Source: an uncultured Clostridia bacterium
GTDB taxonomy: Bacteria > Bacillota > Clostridia > Christensenellales > Aristaeellaceae
DNA length: 50,459 nt
Direction: 5' to 3'
NCBI GenBank assembly: GCA_937886445.1
Contig: CALGBY010000089.1
Span: 1 to 50,459 of the forward strand
In this document: positions 42,497-50,366 of the stretch, piece after piece
How the letters are laid out: every line of letters begins with the position of its first letter
Numbering within the stretch: the stretch's first letter is position 1
Notes under the pieces: generated by a model
Databases searched by the model: none
What the model was told of the DNA's origin: nothing
What the model saw: only the letters and a program-made list of their open reading frames with translations
Position numbers and translations under genes: made by a program

Positions 42497-42722
42497 GCAA
42501 TACCGCACAAATGAGTCAGTGCGATGGCGAGTGAATTTTTCAACAGATTCGCTTGCAGAAATTGAAGGTTTACTGGTGTCAGTTTGAAGATCGTGTACAG
42601 CCGATCTTCAAACAGCCCAATAGTGCCTCATCCGGAGGGCGGGCCATGTATCGAAATTTCTGCAAGATGAAGATGGTGAAAAAGGCACCGTTCAGCGTGC
42701 TGACGAATTGTGCGGTATTGCC
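42497..42722. repeat. Family A element, copy 1, interrupted by a family B element
   Basis: Ends GCAATACCGCACAA and TTGTGCGGTATTGCC. Both halves match copy 2 (44307-44466) in reverse orientation (CGATGGCGAGTGAATTTTTC; CGTTCAGCGTGCTGACGAAT). Its core is split: GGTTTACT (about 42568) and ATCGAAATTTC (about 42650) are separated by about 73 bp of family B. Confidence 0.88.
42583..42647 (+). repeat. Family B element, copy 4, nested in family A
   Basis: Best-preserved copy: TTTGAAGATCG pairs with CGATCTTCAAA across TGTACAGC, followed by CAGCCCAATAGTGCCTCATC and CGGAGGGCGGGCCAT. Confidence 0.85.
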
Positions 42723-42823
42723 TTAAAGCAATTTCCTCTGCTATATTTTGCAGGCAGACAGTTTTGTGATCGCTTTGCCGGGGATCACAGGCGTGATGGG
42801 TTTCCTCTTTCCGGAACAGGTCA

Positions 42824-42872
42824 TGCAAAATAGTCAAGTACGATTGACCAAATCGTACTTGACTATTTTGCA
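42824..42872. repeat. Perfect 49-bp palindrome upstream of the DUF234 ATPase
   Basis: Two exact 22-bp arms beginning TGCAAAATAGTCAAGTACGA, separated by GACCA. The right arm contains the TTGACT of the ATPase promoter. Candidate operator or insertion scar. Confidence 0.85.
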
Positions 42873-42887
42873 ATGGCATGCCATAAT
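42859..42887 (+). promoter_or_regulatory. Promoter of the DUF234 ATPase gene
   Basis: TTGACT (42859-42864), 17 nt, CATAAT (42882-42887), 30 nt before the start codon; the -35 lies inside the palindrome. Confidence 0.65.
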
Positions 42888-42916
42888 GATAATGGTCCTG
42901 ACAGGGAGGTGTTGTC

Positions 42917-44305
42917 ATGTTTATCGGCAGAGAAAGCGAATTGAAAACGCTTGATCATCTTTACGGATCCGGCCGGTTTGAATTTGTCGTCATCTATGGC
43001 CGCCGCCGTGTCGGCAAGACGGCGCTGATCAATGAGTTCATCGGCAATAAAAACGCGATCTATTTCATGGGCGTTGAAAGCAGCGTCAGACAGAATCTTG
43101 AAAACCTTTCCAAAAGCATTATTGAATATATTGGCGGCATTGAAACGGAAACATCGTTCGCTTCCTATCAGGCAGCATTGGAATACGCCTTTCGTCTTTC
43201 CGAAAGGGAACGTCTCATTCTCGCCATCGACGAATATCCCTATGTTGCCCGCGGCTCACAGAGCCTTGCTTCAACTTTGCAGATGCTGATCGACAAATAC
43301 AGGGATACTTCAAAAATGATGCTGATCCTCTGCGGTTCATCAATGTCATATATGGAAGATCATGTTCTTGCCTATAAAGCCCCGCTTTACGGCAGACGCA
43401 CCGCACAGCTGAAGCTGCTGCCCTTCACATTTGACGAGACCTGCCGTCTGTTCAGCAATTTCAAGGATGAAGAGAAGGCGCTTCTCTACGGAATGTTCGG
43501 CGGTACGCCTCAGTATCTGCTTCAGGTCAGCGACAGGCTGAGCGTTGCGGATAATGTGAAAAACACCTATCTGAATCCCGCAAGTGCTATTTTTGAAGAG
43601 CCGGTCAATCTTCTGAAGCAGGAGGTGCGAGAGCCGGCGATCTACACGGCGATCATCACGGCGATCGCCACCGGATCGTCCCGGATGTCTGAGATTTGCT
43701 CAAAAGTGGGAGAAGAGACGAATACCGTTTCCACCTATATTAAAAACATGGTCACCCTCGGTATCATTCAGAAAGAATTTCCCTACGGTGAAAAGAATTC
43801 AAAGAAGACCGTTTATTCCATTTCGGATAATATGTTCCGCTTCTGGTACCGCTTCATTCCCGAAAACGCGTCGGTCATTGCCCGCGGCGGTGCCGACCTT
43901 GCCTATAAACGTATCGAGCCGGAGCTGTCTTCCTATATGGGCGGCGTGTTTGAGGATATCTGCACGCAGTATCTCTGGAAGCAGCTCATCAGCGGCAGAT
44001 CCCCTGTGGATTTTCATGAACTCGGACGCTGGTGGGGCACAAACCCGAAGACCAGATCACAGGAAGAAATCGACATCATGGGTACAGACAAAAACGCCGC
44101 CCTTTTTGCGGAATGCAAATGGACGAACGAAAAGGTCGATCTCGGCGTGCTGGAAAAACTTGTCGAGCGCGGTGACCTGTTCAAATACAGGGATAAGCAT
44201 TTCTATCTCTTTGCCAAAGCCGGCTTTACAAAGGGCTGCATCGATAAAGCTGCAGAGCTGGGCAATGTGACGCTTGTTACCTACGGTGAAATGCTGAACG
44301 CGTAA
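42917..44305 (+). CDS. Archaeal-type ATPase with C-terminal DUF234 domain
   Basis: Predicted ATP-binding protein of 462 residues. Order: MFIGRESELKTL start, Walker A GRRRVGKTA (28-36), Walker B LILAIDEYPY (100-109), a winged-helix region (about 240-290, SRMSEICSKVGEETNTVSTY), then DUF234 with a PD-(D/E)xK-like nuclease core (EIDIMG, then FAECKW). These genes are common, variably present and of unknown function; some resemble defence or selfish modules. GGGAGG precedes the ATG. It is enclosed by inverted family A repeats (42497-42722 and 44307-44466), and its stop TAA is part of the right repeat's target site. Confidence 0.88.
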   Translation: MFIGRESELKTLDHLYGSGRFEFVVIYGRRRVGKTALINEFIGNKNAIYFMGVESSVRQNLENLSKSIIEYIGGIETETSFASYQAALEYAFRLSERERLILAIDEYPYVARGSQSLASTLQMLIDKYRDTSKMMLILCGSSMSYMEDHVLAYKAPLYGRRTAQLKLLPFTFDETCRLFSNFKDEEKALLYGMFGGTPQYLLQVSDRLSVADNVKNTYLNPASAIFEEPVNLLKQEVREPAIYTAIITAIATGSSRMSEICSKVGEETNTVSTYIKNMVTLGIIQKEFPYGEKNSKKTVYSISDNMFRFWYRFIPENASVIARGGADLAYKRIEPELSSYMGGVFEDICTQYLWKQLISGRSPVDFHELGRWWGTNPKTRSQEEIDIMGTDKNAALFAECKWTNEKVDLGVLEKLVERGDLFKYRDKHFYLFAKAGFTKGCIDKAAELGNVTLVTYGEMLNA

Positions 44306-44306
44306 A

Positions 44307-44466
44307 GGCAATACCGCACAATTCGTCAGCACGCTGAACGGTGTCTTTTCCAACATCTTCATCTTGCAGAAATTTCGATTTACATTCAGTAAACCTTCAA
44401 TTTCTGCAAGCGAATCTGTTGAAAAATTCACTCGCCATCGTACTAACTCATTTGTGCGGTATTGCC
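44307..44466. repeat. Family A palindromic element, copy 2, complete (160 bp)
   Basis: Ends GGCAATACCGCACAA and TTGTGCGGTATTGCC; TAAA on both sides (44303-44306 and 44467-44470) is a likely 4-bp target duplication. The core (44375-44399) is TCGATTTAC-ATTCA-GTAAACCTTCA. It directly follows the ATPase stop codon. Confidence 0.9.
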
Positions 44467-44500
44467 TAAACGAATGAAACCGAACCGGTAAACGCACTTA

Positions 44501-44560
44501 TGTCCGATCCTCCGGAAGAGGCGCCAACGGGCTGCCTGAAGACCGGCTGTACATCGTTTA
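44501..44560 (-). repeat. Family B element, copy 5
   Basis: Read on the minus strand: GATGTACAGCCGGTCTTCAGG, CAGCCCGTTGGCGCCTCTTC, CGGAGGATCGGA. It lies 35 nt past family A copy 2. Confidence 0.72.
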
Positions 44561-44607
44561 TCGCTTTATTGATCCTCAGGAACATTGTTTATTGCTTTGC
44601 GTTCTGA

Positions 44608-44636
44608 TTGACAGGGGCAGCGACCTGCATTATAAT
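44608..44636 (+). promoter_or_regulatory. Consensus promoter of the hybrid histidine kinase gene
   Basis: Perfect TTGACA (44608-44613) and perfect TATAAT (44631-44636), 17-nt spacer. The leader to the ATG at 44790 is about 145 nt. Confidence 0.85.
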
Positions 44637-44660
44637 ATAGTATGAATTGGGATGCTCTTT

Positions 44661-44775
44661 GCGGGAGCAGCCCGCTTTTGCGCGTTTGATAAAGCGTTTT
44701 GGGAGCATAGCTCCGCTTTTGCGCGTTTTGATGATCATTTCGGGAGCATGGCTCCGTTTTTCAGATCGACCTGGA
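44661..44775 (+). repeat. Three tandem hairpin repeats in the kinase leader
   Basis: GGGAGCA...GC(T)CC hairpins begin at 44663, 44701 and 44742, each followed by CGCTTTTGCGCGTTT or CGTTTTT. The unit is about 40 bp. They are inside the transcribed leader and keep an open frame with the kinase, but the ribosome site is further downstream. Confidence 0.75.
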
Positions 44776-44789
44776 AGGGACAGACGGAA

Positions 44790-47543
44790 ATGCAGAATTA
44801 TGAAGCTGTCAGCCGCACAATGATGTGCGCGCTGGACCTTTTCTGTGTGGCGCTGATGTGCGGCCTGTATTTTACATCCATGGCCATACTGCGCCCTGCC
44901 GGAGTAAGGTTGCACAGGCGCGTCGGCGGTATTGTGGCAGGGTACTGCGTTACGCTGCTGATGAATGACCTGTGGTATATCAGCGAGAAGGGCAGCATGC
45001 TGTACGAGTATGTGATGTACGTGGTCAACATCCTGTACTTTGCCGCCCTCTGCGCGGCCACGGTGCTGTGGTTCGTACATGTAGTCAGCCGTGTGCTGCC
45101 CGGGCTGTTTTCAAAAAAATGGGGCAGGGCAGCCGTGCTGCTGCCCGCGGCGCTGTTTGTCGCGGCCGCGTTTTCCACCCCCTTCACGCATGTGCTGTTC
45201 TATTTTGAAAACGGGGAATACCTGCGCGGTACGCTTTTCTGGCCGCTTACGGTGACCAATTATCTGTATATGATCGCCGCGTTCGTCATTTCTCTTACGG
45301 ATATTTTCCGGCACCGCGGCAGAAAGCTGAAGGAAAACATCGTGCTCACGCTGTACAGCGCGCTGGTGCTGCTTTTCGGCCTGCTGCAGAATGTGACAGG
45401 GCAGAATCTGGCGGGCATCGGCTATACCTCAGCGCTGGTGTTGTATTTCGGCTATGTGCTGATGAGCAGCATGACGGAGCGCAACCGCAGCCTGGAGGAG
45501 GCCAGGGAGGAACTGGACGATTTCAGAAAGGCCAGTCTGGTTTCCGCCTCCATCTCTCTGCGTGTGAACCTGATGACGGGAAGGCTTGAATACGGCGAGT
45601 GGAAAAACGAGGAGGGCGAGACCCTGCAGCCGGAAAACATCATCGGCCTTTCCGTGCCCTGCAGCTATGATGAATACATCAAAAAATGGAGCGAGAAATA
45701 TGTCGACCGCAAAAACGCCGAGGAATTTCTTTGCTCTACCGACAGGGAGTATCTTCGCCGCTGCTATGAAAAGGGCAGAAACATTGTCACCTTTGACTAC
45801 CATGCTGCTTCCGTGACTGGCAAGCGCCGCTATCTGCGCCGGGTGATCTTTCTGATACGCAATTCCAAAGGGGATATCATTGCCTATACAACGGTGCGCG
45901 ATATATCCGATATCGGCGCCATGCGCGAGGAGCAGGAGCATTATATCGACGCGCTGGCAAGCGATTTTGAGAGCGTGGATGTGATCAAATTCCAGCGCAA
46001 CAAGCTGAATGACCTGATCTCCATGCATCACCGTATATCGGAACGCTTTGAAAAGAGCATGCCTATCCAGTGGCGCATCGAGACCAACATCTCGCGGCGT
46101 CTTGATATCATGCGGGTGATGGTGGTGGAGGAGGATAAGGACCTTTTCTATGCCGCCACCAGAAGGGAAGCGCTGATGGATGCGTGGAACCGGGGTGAAA
46201 CGCCGGTGGTGGATTTCCGCATCCGTGACGAGAAGGGGAATATCAGCTTCTATCAGGAACGCTTTGTGCCGGTGCGCGACAGCCACTGGCGGCTTACGGG
46301 CATGATCGTGTGCATCCGCTGCACGGATGAGGAGATCCGCAAAGAGCTGGGCATCCGTACGGAGTTGGAGGAGGCAAAGCAGCGCGCCGAGGAAGCCAGC
46401 CGCGCGAAAACGGCCTTCCTGTTCAACATGAGCCACGATATCCGCACGCCCATGAACGCCATCCTCGGCTTTACAAGGATCGCCAAAAACCACATGGATG
46501 ATCTGCCCCGTGTGACGGATTGTCTGGATAAGATCGATGCTTCGGGCGAAAGACTGCTGGAAATGATCAATGATGTGCTGGAGATGAGCCGTATCGAATC
46601 CGGCCGCATCGATGTGATGGTGACGCCCTATGACCTTTCTCACTGCCTGGAACCGCTTGAGCCTATGCTGAACACGCTGGCGGCCTCCAAGGGGATACAG
46701 CTTTCCTGCCACTGCGATGAGCTGCGCAGCCCGCTCGTATGGGCGGATAAGGTGCATCTTGAACGCATCCTGATCAACCTGGCCGGCAACGCCATCAAGT
46801 ATACCAATGAAGGCGGACGCGTGGATGTGACGGTAAGCGAAACGGATAAGGAAAAGGACGGCGCGCCGGTATTTTCCTTCCGCGTGGAGGATAACGGCAT
46901 CGGCATGAGCCGGGAATTTATGGATCATCTGTTTGAGGAGTTCGCCCGGGAGAAGACCTCCACGGTGAGCCGCCAGCAGGGCACGGGTCTGGGCCTGTCC
47001 ATCACCAAGCGCATCAGCGACGCGATGGGCGGGGAGATCCTTGTGGAAAGCGAGCCGGGAAAGGGCAGTGTGTTCACGCTGCTGCTGCCGCTACGCCGCA
47101 TGACGGAGACGGAAATGGCGGACAGCGCCCCCGAGCAGAAGGAAACAGAAGCATCCGGCGCCGTGCTGGCCGGAAAACGGGTGCTGCTGGCGGAAGATAA
47201 CGCCCTGAACCGCGAGATCGCCTTGGATATTCTGGGCGACGAGGGGATGGAGACGGAGTGCGCCGAAAACGGGAAGATCGCCGTTGAAATGCTGGCGGAA
47301 AAAGGCGCCGATCATTATGACTTTGTGCTGATGGATATCCAGATGCCGGTGATGGACGGCTATGAGGCCACCCGCCGCATCCGCGATATGCTGAAGGGAC
47401 AAAAACGCCTGCCCATCATTGCGGTATCCGCCAATGCCTTTGATGAGGACCGGCTTCATTCCGCTGCCGCCGGTATGGATGCCCATATCGCGAAGCCCAT
47501 CAATGTGAGCGAACTGAAAAAGGTACTGGAGGATTTTATCTGA
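44790..47543 (+). CDS. Membrane-bound hybrid sensor histidine kinase/response regulator
   Basis: Two-component sensor of 917 residues. N-terminus: about seven membrane helices (to about 225). Then a coiled segment and two PAS-like regions with SLRVNLMTGRLEYG and RYLRRVIFLIRNSKGDIIAYTTVRDIS. HisKA holds the phospho-acceptor His549 (NMSHDIRTPMNAILGF); HATPase follows with LINLAGNAIKYTNEGG and GTGLGLSI; the C-terminal receiver domain has acceptor Asp849 (VLMDIQMPVMDGYEATR) and the KP motif. The signal and target are unknown, and no separate regulator or Hpt gene adjoins. I start at ATG 44790 with AAGGGA upstream; an in-frame extension covers the tandem hairpins. Confidence 0.92.
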   Translation: MQNYEAVSRTMMCALDLFCVALMCGLYFTSMAILRPAGVRLHRRVGGIVAGYCVTLLMNDLWYISEKGSMLYEYVMYVVNILYFAALCAATVLWFVHVVSRVLPGLFSKKWGRAAVLLPAALFVAAAFSTPFTHVLFYFENGEYLRGTLFWPLTVTNYLYMIAAFVISLTDIFRHRGRKLKENIVLTLYSALVLLFGLLQNVTGQNLAGIGYTSALVLYFGYVLMSSMTERNRSLEEAREELDDFRKASLVSASISLRVNLMTGRLEYGEWKNEEGETLQPENIIGLSVPCSYDEYIKKWSEKYVDRKNAEEFLCSTDREYLRRCYEKGRNIVTFDYHAASVTGKRRYLRRVIFLIRNSKGDIIAYTTVRDISDIGAMREEQEHYIDALASDFESVDVIKFQRNKLNDLISMHHRISERFEKSMPIQWRIETNISRRLDIMRVMVVEEDKDLFYAATRREALMDAWNRGETPVVDFRIRDEKGNISFYQERFVPVRDSHWRLTGMIVCIRCTDEEIRKELGIRTELEEAKQRAEEASRAKTAFLFNMSHDIRTPMNAILGFTRIAKNHMDDLPRVTDCLDKIDASGERLLEMINDVLEMSRIESGRIDVMVTPYDLSHCLEPLEPMLNTLAASKGIQLSCHCDELRSPLVWADKVHLERILINLAGNAIKYTNEGGRVDVTVSETDKEKDGAPVFSFRVEDNGIGMSREFMDHLFEEFAREKTSTVSRQQGTGLGLSITKRISDAMGGEILVESEPGKGSVFTLLLPLRRMTETEMADSAPEQKETEASGAVLAGKRVLLAEDNALNREIALDILGDEGMETECAENGKIAVEMLAEKGADHYDFVLMDIQMPVMDGYEATRRIRDMLKGQKRLPIIAVSANAFDEDRLHSAAAGMDAHIAKPINVSELKKVLEDFI

Positions 47544-47555
47544 GTATTTATATAG

Positions 47556-47590
47556 AAACGGCTTCCGCATATCGATCCGGGGCCGTTTTT
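47556..47590 (+). terminator. Terminator of the hybrid kinase gene
   Basis: AAACGGC pairs with GCCGTTT across an imperfect inner stem (CCG/CGG), followed by TT-A. Confidence 0.6.
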
Positions 47591-47625
47591 ATGTGAGCCT
47601 GACGAAAAGAACGGGGGAAACGGAT

Positions 47626-49374
47626 ATGGGAAATTACAGAAATTTTACTCTCGCCACCTATTTTGTGGCATGGGGCACTCAGCACGCGGAGAGAAAAACG
47701 CTGGAAAAGGATCTGGCCTTTTTTGAAAAGCATCTGCGCCTGGACAAGGTATATCTTGAGCCCTACCGGGATGTTTTCGCGGACGATGAACATACCGGGC
47801 TGGTAAAGCAGGTGCTGCGGGAGCACGGGATCGCCGTTTCGGGCGGAATGACCACCGTGACCGGCACGCCGGAGGGGGAGGAGGAAAAATTCCGCCTGTT
47901 CGGCACCTTCTGCTACAATGATGAAGGCATGATCGCGAAGCTGAAAAGGGTGTGCGCTTTTCTGGGCGGGCATTTTGACGAGTTTATCATTGACGATTTC
48001 TTTTTCACCGGCTGCACATGTGAAAAGTGCCGCGCGGAAAAGGAAAGCTTCAACCGGCAAAACGGCGTTACGGACGGCAGCTGGCAGGCCTACAGGCTGT
48101 GGCTGATGAAAAAGGTGAGTGAGGAATATGTGATCGCTCCGGCGAAGGCCGCCAACCCGGCTGTGAAGATCATTATCAAATACCCCAACTGGGCGGAAAG
48201 CTATCAGGAAACGGGCTACGCCCCTGCCGAACAGCGGGAGCTTTTTGACGGGGTCTATACCGGCACGGAAACCAGGGATCCCCGCACTCATGACCAGCAT
48301 CTGCCCCGGTATCTCAGCTTTTCGCTGATGACCTATTTTGAAAATATGTGCCCCGGGCGGAACGGCGGCGGCTGGTTTGATCCCTTTGACCTTCACATCA
48401 CGGAGCAGTATCTGGAGCAGGCGTATCTCACCGCGTTTTCCGGCGGCCGAGAGCTGATGCTGTTCTGCTTTCAGGCGCTGGCAAATCAGATGGAAACGGC
48501 TGCTCTGGGCTTCCAGCTGGACCGGCTGGATGCTGTGATGGATCATGCCGGTAAGCCGGTCGGGATCATGTGCTACCTTCCCGACAACTGCCGCGGGGAG
48601 GACAACGCGCAGGATTATCTGGGAATGGTCGGGCTTCCGATCGTGTGTACGCCGTATTTTCCCGATCAGGCGGAAATGATCCTGCTTACGGAAAGCGCCG
48701 CCTGTGATCCCCTGATCGTGGAAAAGCTGGAACGCTATGTGGCCGCCGGCGGAAAAGCCATTGTGACCGCGGGCTTCTACCGCGCGGCGGAGGAGTGCGG
48801 GATGCATGCCCTCTCCTCCGTTCGTTCCGGCGGCAGAAAGGCGTCCTGTGAAAGCTTTATGACGGAGCGCCCCGGCGGACGGGGACGTGTGCTCACCTAC
48901 TCCCGGGGGAGCGCTTCCGTGCTGTTCCCCGTTCCCGAGTTTTCCAACAACGCGTCCTGGGCGCTGATCAAGGGCATGCGGGAGCAGGAGAGCTACGGTA
49001 TCCTGCTCAGGGATCATTACGGAAAGGGCTGCCTGTACACCCTCGCTTTGCCGGACAGCTTTTCCGATCTGTACCGTCTGCCCGCGGAGGTGCTCAGCCG
49101 CCTGCGCGCGGAATTCCCCGTGAACGGCCTGTGGCTGGAGGGCGGAGCGTTGGTCAGCCTGTTTGTGTATGACAACCGCGCCTTTATCCCTTACGCCTAT
49201 GTGGATGACGGCACACAGCCGCAGCTTGTGCGGATCCATGTAAGGGGAAAGGCGGAGCGCCTGAAGGATCCCGTGAGCGGAGCGGTGATAGCCCCGATGT
49301 ACGCTTCTGAAGACGAGACCGTGTTTGAAATGCGTCTGGTACCCGGAAAATACGCGATATGGACGGCAGAATAA
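47626..49374 (+). CDS. Putative TIM-barrel glycosidase of uncharacterised family
   Basis: Cytosolic protein of 582 residues without a signal peptide. The N-terminal part reads like a (beta/alpha)8 glycosidase: ATYFVAWG, then LDKVYLEPYRD, and DEFIIDDFFFTGCTCEKC (about residues 121-139), a strand ending in acidic residues followed by a CxC-x2-C pattern seen in several uncharacterised glycosidase families. A middle GIMCYLPDN domain resembles a beta-galactosidase-type trimerisation (glutamine amidotransferase-like) fold, and the C-terminus is beta-rich. The substrate is unknown. It starts at ATG 47626 with GGGGGA 7 nt upstream; an in-frame GTG at 47593 lies in the preceding terminator. Confidence 0.6.
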   Translation: MGNYRNFTLATYFVAWGTQHAERKTLEKDLAFFEKHLRLDKVYLEPYRDVFADDEHTGLVKQVLREHGIAVSGGMTTVTGTPEGEEEKFRLFGTFCYNDEGMIAKLKRVCAFLGGHFDEFIIDDFFFTGCTCEKCRAEKESFNRQNGVTDGSWQAYRLWLMKKVSEEYVIAPAKAANPAVKIIIKYPNWAESYQETGYAPAEQRELFDGVYTGTETRDPRTHDQHLPRYLSFSLMTYFENMCPGRNGGGWFDPFDLHITEQYLEQAYLTAFSGGRELMLFCFQALANQMETAALGFQLDRLDAVMDHAGKPVGIMCYLPDNCRGEDNAQDYLGMVGLPIVCTPYFPDQAEMILLTESAACDPLIVEKLERYVAAGGKAIVTAGFYRAAEECGMHALSSVRSGGRKASCESFMTERPGGRGRVLTYSRGSASVLFPVPEFSNNASWALIKGMREQESYGILLRDHYGKGCLYTLALPDSFSDLYRLPAEVLSRLRAEFPVNGLWLEGGALVSLFVYDNRAFIPYAYVDDGTQPQLVRIHVRGKAERLKDPVSGAVIAPMYASEDETVFEMRLVPGKYAIWTAE

Positions 49375-49411
49375 GCGCTTGAGCGTCAGAATACGCCATA
49401 AACCGGAATAA

Positions 49412-49456
49412 CGCGTACGGCAGCCCATCGGTGCTTTGTCCGGAGGGCGGGCCATG
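49412..49456 (+). repeat. Family B element, copy 6 (5' truncated)
   Basis: Only the 3' part is clear: GCGTACGG, CAGCCCATCGGTGCTTTGTC, CGGAGGGCGGGCCATG. The left TTTGAAGATCG arm is not recognisable. Confidence 0.68.
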
Positions 49457-49548
49457 AATATGTATGCGGCTTGATACGCGATCTGTGCAGTGATCGAAGA
49501 GCAGGACCTGTATTATACTTACGATATAGTAACTCGTGAGTAGAGGGG

Positions 49549-50013
49549 ATGGCTTTCTATTGCAGAGAAGACGAGCAGTAAAAGATGAAGCACTGGTATG
49601 ATGCCGGTCAGCGGGAGTGTGTGGTCATCTACGGACGACGCCGTGCCGGCAAAACCGTCCTGATGTGTAAGGAGTACCTGCTGCGATATGCGGATGATTT
49701 GCCGTTTGATCTGGCTGATGTCGGTCAATGGTGGGGGACTGATCCGAAAGAGAAAAAGCAGATCCGGATCGACATTGTGGGCATACCGGTCCGGGAGGCC
49801 GGCGGGAAGGCCGATACATATCTGATCGGATCCTGCAAGTTCAGAAATGAGAAAATCGATGTGGATGAGCTGGAACGGATGGAGCGTTACGCCGGGGTAT
49901 TTAACGGGAATGCTTCCTTCCGTTATGTGATTTTTTCTCTCGGCGGGTTCACGGAGGCACTGAGGCAAATGAGTGACCGGGTACGGCTGATCTCATTGGA
50001 GGATATGTATTGA
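49549..50013 (+). pseudogene. Relic of a DUF234-type ATPase: early stop and about 300-residue internal deletion
   Basis: From the ATG at 49549 the frame reads MAFYCREDEQ then TAA, and continues KMKHWYDAGQRECVVIYG into an intact Walker A (GRRRAGKT). Seventeen codons later it jumps to the DUF234 tail (VGQWWGTDPKEKKQIRIDIVG, then LIGSCKFRNEKIDVDELE). Compared with 42917-44305, everything between the Walker A helix and HELGRWWGT is missing: Walker B, sensor and winged helix. An ATG at 49585 could still give a 142-residue product, but it cannot be a working ATPase. Confidence 0.85.
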
Positions 50014-50113
50014 AAATCAAAATTCCGGATATGGATCTCTTACAGGCTCATGTCCCGCCCGCAGGAAGGGAAGCAACGTCTGTTTGAAAAACGGCCGGAT
50101 ACGATCTGCTGAC

Positions 50114-50154
50114 TTTTCTGCCCTGTATTCTTTTTCTGCCCTGTGTCGTATATT
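50114..50154 (+). promoter_or_regulatory. Direct repeats and -10 upstream of the leader peptide
   Basis: TTTTCTGCCCTGT occurs twice, exactly, at 50114-50126 and 50132-50144 (18-bp period). TATATT (50149-50154) follows as a candidate -10. The repeats cover the -35 position, as activator sites do. Confidence 0.5.
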
Positions 50155-50198
50155 TTGATGTAACGAATTTGACAAACGAATTGAAAGGAGCATCCATC

Positions 50199-50366
50199 AT
50201 GAAAAGCGAGAATGAAAAGAGAGTCCTTACCAATGAAGAAGCGGAACTGGTCACCGGCGGCGGTGATGAGACCCCCATACCTGATGACCTCTCGGGCCGG
50301 GACAGAAGCCAGCCTGAAAAGAAGAACAACGACCATTCAATTCCGGATGGCAAAGTGATCACCTAA
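50199..50366 (+). CDS. Double-glycine leader peptide (putative bacteriocin or peptide-signal precursor)
   Basis: Small protein of 55 residues. The N-terminal 22 residues form a classic double-glycine leader: charged start, LTNEEAELVTGG, and cleavage expected after GG, as for peptides exported by PCAT-type ABC transporters (C39 peptidase). The remaining 33 residues are very polar (GDETPIPDDLSGRDRSQ, then Lys/Asn-rich), have no Cys, and look unlike pore-forming bacteriocins. AAAGGAG lies 8 nt before ATG 50199; an ATG at 50169 lacks such a site. Its TAA stop directly abuts family A copy 3. The exporter and any modifying enzyme must lie beyond the window. Confidence 0.65.
   Translation: MKSENEKRVLTNEEAELVTGGGDETPIPDDLSGRDRSQPEKKNNDHSIPDGKVIT

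Noticed and set aside
42497..44466. True composite transposon
   Set aside because: No transposase is encoded between or in the repeats, and the outer flanks of the pair (TTTA and TAAA) do not form a clear joint target duplication. Only a cassette-like arrangement can be claimed.
44652..44789. Kinase start at 44652
   Set aside because: The extension consists of translated tandem hairpin repeats with no ribosome site in front, while ATG 44790 has AAGGGA at 9 nt and leads straight to the first membrane helix.
49585..50013. Intact small ATPase of 142 residues
   Set aside because: It has Walker A but no Walker B or sensor motifs, and both ends match a full-length DUF234 ATPase with the middle missing, so it is treated as a relic.
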